From Paraphysoderma sedebokerense (taxonomy: Eukaryota > Blastocladiomycota > Physodermatomycetes > Physodermatales > Physodermataceae), in NCBI GenBank assembly GCA_025602915.1, contig JAHLJZ010000007.1, positions 434,001-498,000 on the forward strand: a DNA stretch of 64,000 nt, written 5' to 3'. Position numbers and translations under genes: made by a program. The number at the start of each line of letters is the position of its first letter. The stretch's first letter is position 1. Below the pieces are notes generated by a model that had not been told where the DNA came from, did not search any database, and was given only the letters and a program-made list of their open reading frames with translations. Below, in pieces: positions 36,198 through 47,800 of this stretch.

Positions 36198-39100
36198 CTA
36201 TTCCCGCTTCCCGTTCGTTCGCTTTCCCTTTTTCATTACCTTTTCGAATAACCCATCACTTGATGTACCACCAATTCGATTAGGCTCTGAGAAACTTCCG
36301 ACTTCAAAAACAACCTTTCCCTTACCCGTTTTTTCTTCTGCCGATACATTGTCGGATGCTTGTGATTGCTCGCTTAATATTTGATTTTTAACCACCTCGT
36401 CGACGGGACGCGATGGGATTGTACTTGCATTTGGTGAGGTGTTTTCATGTGATGGTGTATTCGATTCTGTTGTCAATGCAGACAGATGAGAACTCTGAGA
36501 TAGAGCCAGTCCAGCTGGGACATGAATATTCCCAGGAATCGAAGTAGAAAGAGGAGGGGATACTGTCGAGGCATGTGTCGGAGAAATAGCGGGTACGACT
36601 GACGAAGCGTGGGGCGTTGGCTGATGGGGATAATTAGAAGTGTGGATAGAGATATGGGACGGTGAAATAATTTTCGGGTCGGAATCCTCCGGTTGATTAT
36701 CAGCGGTTGTACTGGGCGGTTCAGAATCATCTTCGCCTGTCCGTTCAAGATCATCTCCATTGACGACATCAGGATCCCCGATATAACTTAATATGATAGG
36801 CAACACGCACAATCCTATCGTCAATCCGATCACTACAATGCCCACATACATTCTGAAGTAGTATACCAGGAACAAACGGCTTTTGGCGAATGCTAAAACG
36901 GTCACCCCAACCACTTTGGTTAATCCAATGCCAGTGAATACCGAGCTTCCGATTTCCATCATCGCATTTGTTACTCTTTCAGTGCGCGAACCAGGAGAGA
37001 TGAGGTAACCTCTTAGCACATGAGAGCAGAACTCCACTGATAATCCAACACCCATGACTAAATTTACAACGCTCACAGCATTCAGCGACACACCCCATAA
37101 CCCCAAAACAAGGCCGACGTTGAGCACAACCATTAGCCCAATAGTGCCCAGCAGAATTACTGCAGATATCAATGAACCCAAAATGATGTAAGTTATGATG
37201 GAAACCGCCAACATCGACAGTAGAATTGTTTGCCATGCAATATTAACAATTGAATTGTACTGCTCAAAGAATACGTAGAAAATGGAATACGGAAATACGG
37301 AGATGTTGTTCTTTAAAGATATAGTATTCGATATTCGATGTGAAGCCTGGAACGACTGAATAAAAGCACGTTGAGATTGTAACGGTGAATGATACGTCCT
37401 GAAGTGGGAAGCAAGTACTTGACTCGAATCATTCGAAAATTTCAACGCTTCTCTGTATGCTGCCGACCCGGCGAAAGGGCAATCTGCATCTGGCACTGCC
37501 TCCAAAAATTGACGAAGGAATCTCATAAATTCTTGTCCAGTTGGAATCATATCCATATTTGAAGTTTTCCACATTGTGGGATCTATGCATGGTTGACAGT
37601 TATTAGGATCGTCGGTCTCGTCGCAAAATACTGATGAATTAGTAGGTTGCACTAAACAGCAAGAGGTCGACGGATTTAACCAGCTGAAGAAATCATCTAT
37701 CCATGAAGCAACAGGTTGGGCGATGAAACTGACATTCTCTCTTTTCCTTTCTATCTCGAGAACGTTTGGGACTGAATACATATCGCACTGCGGAAATCGA
37801 GAACACAATTTCTGCTGCCCTTCTCTGGAAGTGACATCGACACCAGACACGACAAAATAAACCGGAGGGCCGACTTGAAAATAGCGATCGAGATCGTTAA
37901 AATAAGGAATAAGATAAGAATCAGAAGGTAAAGCTATTCTCTGGTCTAATCCGAGTTCGATTTCAGGTATGTATGACGCAGCCAAAAGCGTCGTTAAAAA
38001 GGTGAATCCCAAGATGACTTTTCGGTTGACCGGATGAAGGATGAAGGGAGTATAACTGTCCACCAGGAATTTTTCTAGACCGGTTTTGCGGAATCTCCAT
38101 GATTCACCTACGTCTCGTGGCCTCAACGACTGATCATCCTGACTATTGGCACCATCACTGCCTTCGACATACCTAGGCACCTGGAAGCAAGGAAAGCAAT
38201 CCATCCGAGATGCTTCAACCTTTCTCGCATCTAACGCCATAAAAGAGACGAAGCAGGTGACTTGGAGCATGAAGTCTACTAAAATAGCGGCAGCTGCATA
38301 TTTGGAGAATGAGCTAACAGCCGGCATATCCACTAACCCCCCAATCGCAAAGGCAACCGCTTCACTGAGGGACGAAAGTAATATGGACGGTCCGACTTTC
38401 GATAACGCGGTGGCAGCTTGAAAGTGAGCGGGTAGGTGATTCACATGGGTATCGTTTGTATGCCGAATTCGATCAAATTCGTTAAGGAGGATGAATATGT
38501 TATCAACCCCAATCGCTAAGACCAAGAAGGGGATGACTTCGGCGATAATGTAAGTTGCTTTAACACCGAAGAACGAAAGAATACCGACACTCGATGAAAC
38601 AGAGCACAGAACGATGAATATTCCCGCGATACCCAATAGAAACTTCGATTCTACCAATATTCTGGAAAAGTTGCGCCTGTGTTGAAAAATTTCCCATATC
38701 TTTGTTCCTCTGCCCAAAGCCAGTGACGCATACAACAGCATAGAGACGTAACTTATAAGGATAGTAGGAATGTCGGCCGAGGTCGATTTTTCCAATTCTA
38801 TTTCAATCGAAGACTAAAATATATAACCAGTCAGACTAATCCCAAGAGTTCCAAGAAAGGCATGTATTACCTCGGTAGAAAAACTTAGGTTTAAACCTTC
38901 AAGCTTCGTTCCATTTATCTTACCCTCCTTCAATTCCCCCAAAAATTTTGTTACCAATACTTCCCATTCCTCCGCCTTCTTCTTCATTCTATCATCAACA
39001 TAATTTCTGTTCACGAAAGTCACAACAAATGCTTTCGTTTCGTTATATAATTTAAAGTCTTTTCCGTCTGCTAATTTTACACTTGGCACACCACCAAGCA

Positions 39101-40867
39101 CTAAATCCGGCCGTAACACTTGTTGAAATGGAGGCAGACAATCCAGAGAAGCAGGATTCGTAGTACAATCTTGAAACTTTTGCATCACAAATTGTTCGGG
39201 AGTGTCTTCGAAATCGCCCATATTATTTTGCCAGTAACCTGTCACCGACTCTATAACACATTCTTGTACATTTTTAAGCGGTTGAAAACATAAATCGTTG
39301 AGAGTCACGCCGGATGGAGTAGTCAGGGCGGATATAGATCCTTGAATCTGAAACAATTGAAGGATATATGGTTTTTGAATGATTGAATCCGAAATGTTTT
39401 CAGGGGTAAGTATAAGTTGTGTGGTACGATAGAATGGCGAAAAGTTTTCGTCGAAAAAATGCTTTTGCGTTGCCGAGTCTGAGTTTGGACCAACCCATAG
39501 ATTAACCGGGTCTGTCTCAATATTAAGATTATGATACCAGCCGATCGAAGTAATGCATACGAAGGCCAGTGACATAAAAATTGTAAGATAAGGATGTCTT
39601 GCACAAAATCGACCATGCTTGTAAAAGTAAGCTTCTAGCATTCTCGACATGAAATACCTCCGCTTCTTCTGCGGCGGGGTCTCTACGGCTGAGCTTCTAT
39701 CAAATTCTTCCTGTTCCACGAATGGGCTATCATCAATTTCTTCTTGGAATATTGGACGATACCCAAATAGATAGTTGACAAACTTTCCATTTGATATAAA
39801 TCGTATGAACAAATATAATAAGAAGCTGATGACAAGCGTCATATAGATAATTGACGATACGACGGTTACACAAGGCCAATTTCCAACCATGCAAGGATCA
39901 GAAGGAGGCGAGATCGGCTCTAAAGTAGGGCATGTATCGGAGCAATCTACACAGGAACATCGATAATCGGCAATCGAGGAATTGCAAGAAATAGCTTCAG
40001 GATTTACAGGAGTCATTTCAAACGTCGGAGGAACGGATTCCGGGAAGTTAATTGCGAAGGGAGATCTATTAGGGAATTTCAACGAAACTGAGCAACAATT
40101 GGATATTACATGAAGCGGGAAAATGCTTACCCGATAGGCTTCACTTGGCCCATAAACTTGAAAAACTCCTTGTAATTCGTAGCACCACCGCCGATGAACT
40201 CCATAGCGAATCTGTTATCGCTTCCGAATTTGATTTCCTCGCAAGATCTTCGCGACGATGAAAATTAAATCATTGGCATTATTCGACTTGGTAGAACGAT
40301 CACACGCCCCGCTTACCTGAAGAACTTGGTCCCGAATTCGGCATTTACGTAGTAGTCGACTCCGTCAACGACTTTTTTTTTGTTTGAAAGCATCGCGGTT
40401 GAAGTGACATTTACAAACGTCGACTGATTTGGATTACAGGTGAATTCACACCAAAATGTCTTGAAATTCTTCCAACAGGCCGGACACGAATTGACGAAAT
40501 TATACGCTAATTCTAAACTTTGCTTCAATGAGTCAAATTGTGATTCATCACAGCAAACATTAGTTGACGCATATTGATTGCCACAAGTCTCAACTAGTCG
40601 TTCTCGAAATGAATCGGATGGCTGGGTAGATGAATAGAAGATAGGGCATGGGAAGAAGTTCAGAGTGACTGCAAATGGCCAATGTACGAAGGAAATAAAT
40701 ATACTAACAGGAACAGCCAATGTATCGCTAGGACAATTTAATGGCTTGCCAAAGAACGATTTCTTCCCACATTGACCGTACATCACACATCGTCCAGATT
40801 CATGGTCGGCTCGACTGTGGAGCCCACGACGTTCATTTAAAGACGTTGATGTTGTTTGTTCCATCAT
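36198..40867 (-). CDS. NPC1: Niemann-Pick C1 sterol transporter
   Basis: Exons 40867-40709, 40621-40317, 40247-40131, 40065-38871 and 38813-36198 give about 1463 aa. The NPC1 N-terminal Cys-rich sterol-binding domain begins at GRCVMYGQCG, with NVCCDESQ and CPACWKNFKTFWCEFTC. The luminal domain and sterol-sensing domain follow (ISYVSMLLYASLALGRG, EVIPFLVLAIGVDNIF, SEAVAFAIGG). The luminal Cys loop with DDPNNCQPC and the last membrane block (SVVNLVMGVGLSVEFCSHVLRGYL) complete the RND-type transporter. A Ser/Pro-rich cytosolic tail of about 170 residues is unusually long. It exports sterol from the lysosome or vacuole lumen. The 40621/40709 intron is 87 nt, in frame and stop-free. No signal peptide was found upstream of MMEQTT, so the true 5' exon may be missing. 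Confidence 0.93.
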
Positions 40868-41130
40868 TTGGTACTTCGTCAGCTTCAGAAATGACGGTTA
40901 AGCAGTTGACATCGCTTGCAGTAATATTCTTGGATTCTGTATTTCTACTCCAATTAAGAATGTTGCAGGTCGAACAGAAAGGAGCAGTTCATCCCAATGC
41001 TCCATTTACATTGCCGCCGTTGTGGAACGCTCCTTCACGTGCCAAAAATGAAAATTTGCTCGGTGCAATGATGCTTTGACGGTAACAGTCCAAATGAAAT
41101 TATCATTTGATTTATCCCATACAGCAGAGA

Positions 41131-43176
41131 TCAACTCCTTCCCACTATTTCGCAGACATCATCAAAACTCTTTGTCACTACATCCCCTTCATTCTCTCCT
41201 CCCAGAATCTGCAACACCACTTTTTCCTTCTTCTTATCCTTTTCCAGGATCATGCCCTTCATCTTTTCGTACAAAATCATGACTATACCATTAACATTGG
41301 GCACGATTGTCTCCAAGCATTTCTGTGGTACATATTCTACGTATTCCTTCCGACCAGCTCTGTCTGATGAGGAGGATGCTTCAAGTTCTATATTACAGTA
41401 CCCTGGTTCGGGTATATCGTGGATAACGCCTTTACGATTGTAGTATCGGCTATCTTGAAAAGACTTTGAAACTATTCGGACCCGAAGGTGCGGTTGAAGC
41501 CAACTTCTCTTTGGTCGAGAAGATGATGATCGACTAGTTGATTTTGGTGATCTAATATTGAGTGTCAGTGGAAGAAAGAATAATGATTAATCACTGTCAA
41601 TAACATAGTCATAACGTGAGCCGTCTTACGCTGCCCTTGATTTACTCCTGCTAGTCTTTGAAAGATAGTCGTTATATGAAATCACTGTCAAATCCTTCAC
41701 ATCGACCTTCACTTTCTCCTCGTTATTCTTTAATCGTACAACAGCTAAGGTGTTATTGTATCGAAGGTCGATGATCTGTCCTTTCAAGGTTCGATGCCGT
41801 CCTTCGTTTATATACACGTAAGCCTGTTCTTTGAGCACTAGAGAATAAAAAACTTTAGTTAAGTGAGGTCTGAAACTACGAATACTATATGATCCCAACC
41901 TAATGGCTCCCGCTTGACCAGCTTTTCATCGACCGTTCGATAATGGCGAACCTTGCCCGTTTCGTCCGTCGGTAAAACGTAATCTTTCTGCAAAAACAAC
42001 ACAGCATATTAGAATTTGATTTTACCATAAATTCTCATAAATCACCATACCGAGACTTTATATTTGTCCTCGCCAGGTTTCGGTATTCGCTTCTGAGAGC
42101 CTTTCGGTATTTGCTCGTCTTGCGGAGTGGCACCAAGACCCAACAACGCCGGCCTTGGTATAAATTCAATTGGCTTCGTCAACCTGCAGAAGTAAGATAT
42201 TCAGAAACATTTTTCGACTGTAGGAAGAAAGCGACGTGAAACTCGAGACATACGCATTTTTCTTTGACTTTCCTATCGGATCACCCTCTTTCCATCCCAT
42301 ACCTCTTAATAAAGCGGAGCCAAATTGTGTTACCGGTATTCGTTTATAGTCATCCAATGTACACTTTTAAAATCCAATATATGAGTCACATCGCCACTAA
42401 CATGTTTATCGACGGCGAAATTGAGGGTGCACTCACCTCTTCTGGCCGATTTGCGATATCTTTTTCATATAGTTCCTTCTCCGACAGCTTGTCTTTCGCA
42501 TCTGAAAGTCCATTTTGTATTATTAAATTATTCGACGTTTGAGACGTATCATCATTGAACATAGTCTCGTCCTTGGCATCTGTTCAATTAAGGAACATTA
42601 TGTCAACACATTAACGGACGGAATGTAAAAGTTGAGCAAGAGTTATGCCCATAGAAGGTGTATCATACCTTGCAGTAATTGGGCAATGGCTTCCTCCTCC
42701 AACGTCTTCTGCTTTAAATGATTAGCTTCCTCCTTCGGCTTTTTCACTTCAACCTTCGATTCCGATGGGTCTACTGCCTGAACTTCCTGCTCCACTTTTT
42801 TATGCTTCCCTCTTTTCATTACTTGCAATCCATATTTTAATCCATTCTCGCTAACATCTTCTTCGGCTTTGTCATCCACTAGCTCTCTTTTTACGATAGG
42901 TTCATTTCGGATGGTCGCTTTTTCAACCATGGTTCCTCTATTTTCAACCAGCCCTCTCCAACCATGCTGGTTGGATAATTTTGGTATTATCAATGTCTCT
43001 TTCCGAACTTTCGGCTTCTTTGACTGAATGCGAGAACCGGCAGATATCTCCGTGACAAGTTCTTCTTGCTCTTGACGCTCGGTGTCGCTATTGGAGTCAG
43101 AATCATTTCGATCAAAGGAGTTAAATGAAGACGAAGAACGGTTTCTTTTTAAATTTGAATGCGGATTAGAGCTCAT
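41131..43176 (-). CDS. GPKOW: GPKOW/Spp2-type splicing factor (G-patch and KOW)
   Basis: The first ATG on the strand is at 43176, and exon 1 ends at 42669 (LLQG), rejoining at 42579. Six or seven exons follow. An N-terminal disordered Ser/Asn region and a Lys/Glu-rich segment lead to the G-patch: VTQFGSALLRGMGWKEGDPIG and later PALLGLGATP. A KOW-type segment follows (AYVYINEGRHRTLKGQIIDL, VDVKDLTVISYNDYL). An SR-rich linker joins it to a second KOW (WLQPHLRVRIVSKSFQDSRY) and a conserved C-terminus ending in CEIVGRS. The family (Spp2 in yeast, MOS2 in plants) activates the helicase Prp2/DHX16 in the catalytic spliceosome. It lies 208 bp from the stop of the preceding tRNA methyltransferase gene on the same strand. 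Internal exon ends are approximate. Confidence 0.92.
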
Positions 43177-43384
43177 TTGAGGGATACTCCTCTGCGACAA
43201 AGGAGAAAGATATGTGGAAGCAGAACGACGTTTAAAATCTCGGCGGATAGAATTTTGATTCAACAGACGTGCCCGCTCAGATTTTGAAGTTGTAACTTCC
43301 AGCCGCTATGTGCGCACCACAATCACGAGCAAGAAAATGGATAACACAATTATCAATTTATGTTTGGATTTTTATTTCAATCTT

Positions 43385-44759
43385 CTATATGGGTACAAAC
43401 TCGCATTTCTTTAGCTTAACAAGAAAAGCAGTATGGGGCAATGGCAAATGGCTCGGCCGACACACCCATTCGTCGCTCGCAGGATCATGCTTTTGCCGTT
43501 CCTTCATTTCTAACGATTCCTTCCATTTCAGTTTGGCAGGCTTTACATCCCACTCATTGTACTTGACTTCAATACACCTTTCCAAATTCAATCTCAATCC
43601 TAATCTGCGGATCTCTTGCGCCAGTTTGAGGACTTGGGTCATGTTGGGCAAATAGCACACTAAAACTCCATCATTGGCTAAACGGTCGTAAACACCGCAT
43701 CCTACTGCTTTTTGTGACTCTAATTGATTGACATTGTCTTCACTGATACCTTCTAGCGCGGGCTCGGCCTCCTCATTTACCAACTGCCTCCACGGGTCCA
43801 CCAAATCTAACGCGATAAGATCAAATTGCACGGGCTCTGCTATTTTTTGCAATGTGTCTAGTACATTGCCCACCCAGAAAGTCACATTGTTTCGATACAT
43901 TCCTCTTTCGTAGCTTGCTACCAACTTTTCAGCATGTTTCGAATGTGATTCGCGTATATCAACTGTATGTATGTGGCCTGGGTTGTTGTGAACTAGCCGC
44001 GCCATATGCAATGTCAACGAACCGTTGCCAGTGCCGGCTTCGAGAATTTGAGAGTATGGGTTCATGTCGAGTAGATGAATCTGTCAGTGAATCAATCCAT
44101 CAATAATAGTAACGTCGCAGTCGCAGTCCCATCGGGCATTCTCCCTAGTTGCAGGAACTTACCATTGCGTGTGCATCTTTCGGGTCTAATTAAAATAGAA
44201 TCCATAAGTAAATCGGACGCTAATCCTTTTTTAATAACCAAAACTCACAACAAGGTGTCGCCATCCTCTTACTCATCAACACATACTCCTCTAAACTTGG
44301 TCTATGAACCGTAAACCCTTTGCCTAAATGCGACTTTACTACATCTCTGGCTCCCTTGCCGAATACATCGGAATGCTGTATACAGCCGTATTGGTGCTCA
44401 AATTTCGCTGCGTTCGCAAATCATGTAATCGACGGAAGTTTAACAATTGCGAATGGAAAAGGTTGTGAGGATAGACTATCTCTGATTTCACCAAGATAAT
44501 TATCCATACATCCTTCTTTTAGCTGCATTAAGTATCGGTTCCCTTTTAACGTCTCTCTAAGAATGATCTGAACACATAGCGATATAATATAGATTTAATG
44601 ATGGTTTCATCTCAGAACAGGTGGAGAACACCAATCTGTCAGACTTACAACGTCACCTTCTTGTACTGTCCATTTATGAGGTTTTATGTCGGAGCTATAA
44701 AATCGACAAGTACGATTAAGAATATGAATGCGGGATCTAATTTGGCAGAATCTAATCAT
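43385..44759 (-). CDS. tRNA (adenine-58-N1)-methyltransferase, mitochondrial-type
   Basis: The ATG at 44759 opens MIRFCQIRSRIHILNRTCRF followed by YSSD, an Arg-rich, acid-free presequence with a matrix-protease-like cleavage site. The Trm61/TrmI fold follows: WTVQEGDV, then QYGCIQHSDVFGK, HRPSLEEYVLMSKR, YPKDAHAM, and the SAM-binding ILEAGTGNGSLT. The DLVDPWRQL motif replaces the usual DLPxPW, and VCYLPNMTQVL and the C-terminus complete the domain. The enzyme makes m1A58 in the T-loop of tRNA. The presequence points to a mitochondrial form like animal TRMT61B, not the nuclear GCD14 subunit. About five exons; the splice after the second exon is ambiguous. It lies 123 bp upstream of the NUP214 stop. 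Confidence 0.85.
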
Positions 44760-44882
44760 ATGTGAGAGGTGAAAGGTTCATTTTTCAGTGGTATGGGTTC
44801 ATGGAAGAAAAGTATTATTCGAATGAGGGATTGTTTATTTTCAACACGTGAACTACCAACACAAATTTACACTTCAAGTAAT

Positions 44883-47800
44883 TTATTTCCGTAGTTGGGT
44901 GAATGCATTCGTGCCACTAATTTTGAGGCAAAGCATGCGTTAGTCCCTTATCAGCAAATCTACTGATAGAAAATTACATACCCTCCAGACGGGGGTGACT
45001 GAGCAGAACCAAATGGAGTTCCGCCACCAAACAAGTTTTGCCCACCAGCAGAGTTACCAAACGCGGATGGAGCAGGGGAGCTTTGAAAAAATAAACAGAT
45101 TCAGGGAGTCAGCCAGAAAGATCGTATGACAAGGAAGGAATAAGATAAGTTAGGTCACCTTCCGCCGAACACGTTCGTACTCTGAGGAGAGGCTGCCAAT
45201 GACCCGAAACCTGCTTGACTCGTAGAAGCAAATGTTGCGAAACCGGATTTATTACCCACGCCAGATGTTGATCCAAACGTTGTAGATGGGGAGTTTGTTC
45301 CCAGGGGTGATGCTGAACCGAAGGCAGGCGTTGAAGTCCGACCGAATGACGGCTGTCCAAACGCTGTTGGGGCTCCGCCTAGAGGAGAAGGCTGGCCGAA
45401 TGAAGTTTGTCCAAAAGCCGGCGTGGATGTTGAAGATGACACACCAAACGAAGGTTTGCCAAAAGCTGATTGAGGAGTGGCTGCGGAAGGCGTACCAAAA
45501 GATGGTTTGCCAAATGCAGAAGGTGTTGTAGATGTACCAAATGCCGATGGCGTCGATGATGCACCGAATGCAGGCTTTCCGAATGCCGGGGTTGTCGCTG
45601 CTGATCCCCCGAAGGCTGGTTTACCGAAAGCGGTAGTCGATGGGGTGCCAAATGCTGGTGTTCCGGTCGAAAGTGCGGAGCCAAAGGCCGTAGTCCCCGC
45701 GCCGATGCCTTGGGCTGTTAACAATTGAAAAAAAAAGGGTTCCATCAATATCAACAACCAAATTGTTTAGTTTGAGAGGGCAATATGCATTCTTCTCATT
45801 CAGGATGTACTCTTCAATAAGATTGCTTGAGACCGAACTTACCAGTTGTAGCGGCTGAGGTTGAAGGAGTTCCGAAACCACTAAAAGCAGATTTCGAATT
45901 GCCTGATCCTATTCCGAACGATCCGGAACTACCGAGATTCATACTACCAACACCAGTCACTTCGGCGTCTTCATCCATGACTTCATCTTTTGGTTCCGCG
46001 TCTGCTGAAACTTCGAGCGCCGATGTCATAGTCGAGAGTGAAAACCCAGAACTTTCCGGTTTCGTCGTTAACGAAGGGGTCCCAAACGCCGGGGTCACGG
46101 CCGAGGTTGCCGTATTTTTAATTCCCGTGGAAGCAACAGAAAAGGCTGTGGTGGGTGCGGAAAATATGGAACTGGCAGTTTCCGATTTTGTTGCAGCTGA
46201 AGAGAATCCAAAACCGGAGGATGTATTTGCCTCTGTGAATTTCGGTTTACCTTCTGCACTTGTGCTAGGGGCAGCTGTTACTGCGGCGAATTTGAAATCA
46301 GTTACTTTTGCTGGAGGATTGTCCCCGCTTTCGGCATCACGCTTGAAGCCCCCGAAAGAGGATGAAGTGGAAGTAGAGCGCATTGTTGTAGCAACAGATG
46401 TCGTCGATTGTTTTGAGTCTGCATCGGACTTGGCCGTCTTGTCGGTCTCATTTGTAATTGCTACTTGACTGGCGGCTGACGTTTCATCTGATATGTTTTT
46501 CTCGTTTAACTTGTTATCTGTGCTTACTGAAGTGGCAAACGAGAACACCGGCTTCGAGTTTGAAGTGCTGGCACCTCCAAATCCAAAACCGAACGCAGTT
46601 GACTTCCCATCGGAGGCAGTGGACACCGATCCGAATGGAGCGTTTGATGCGCCGAACAAGCCTGGTTGCGATGCACTTTCGACTTTTTTTTCACCCAATG
46701 TAACACTTGCAGACGAACCTTCATTTTCAGTTCCATTCGACTTTTTGTTTTTATCATTCTTAATATCCGTCGACGCTGTTTCGCCCGCCGAATTATCACC
46801 AAAATTACCAGATTTTCCATGTTCTTCATTCTGACTCTTTGAAGGTTGTCTGTCCATTAATTCTTTTGAGTTGCGATTATCTTGTTTCGTTTCTGGGTTT
46901 GGAGAAGAGGTAAATTGGGCAGCACCATCTGATTCAGAAACTTTCTTCGACAATTCTCTTCCTAAACCTATTGACTTTGGAGGAGCCGCACCGCTACTTG
47001 TAAATAGCGGAGTCTTTTTCTTGGGAGCTTCTGCTGCCAGATCTTCATCTTCAATGTCTAATGTAGTCTTAGCTTCCTTTTTATCGGCAGATTTTCCAGT
47101 TTTGAGAGACACATCTTCCTCCTTAGATCCCGGTTTAACCGCTCCATTTTCCTTCCTGGCAGCTGCCGGATTTGTGACGGACGAATCACTAGGTGCAAAA
47201 GCAGATTTGAAAGAGCCAGATGCGAATGACACAGGTGCCGAAAATCCGGAAGAGGATGAAGACAGCGATGGTGAACCAAATGAGGACGCGAAGGTTGGTG
47301 CTGGTGATATTGATGATACCGAGGTGGGACCAGTGGGAGCCATTGTAAATTTCGGCGGTGCAGGTTTCTCAATTGTGCCTTTCGGAATCGGGGTAGGAGT
47401 TGCTGGTGCGCTTGGTGGCGCAGAGGTAACGGAGGGTGGAGGGATTACAAATGCAGGAGTTTGAGGTTTGGGTAATTCGAAAGATGCTGTCGGAGGGCTA
47501 GCTACTTGGCTTGTCCCCATGTTCACTGGTTTCAGTATCTGCTGCTCTTCTCTCGGCGGTCGAATATGATATTTCTGGGTGGAGCGATCTGATGTCGGAG
47601 TCACGACTGCCACTGATTTTTCAATAGAAGCGGGCGTACGGCGGGGAGTTGCAAACAACTGCTGCCTTTTGGCGACATTAGGAGATAGAACAGCTGGTAA
47701 TACAGCCGACTTATTGATCGGAACGACTCTTGACTTGGCAGCTAACGTATTTTTCAGCGCATGCCGAAAATCGATAATCGAGTGGTTTGTAGATTTACTT

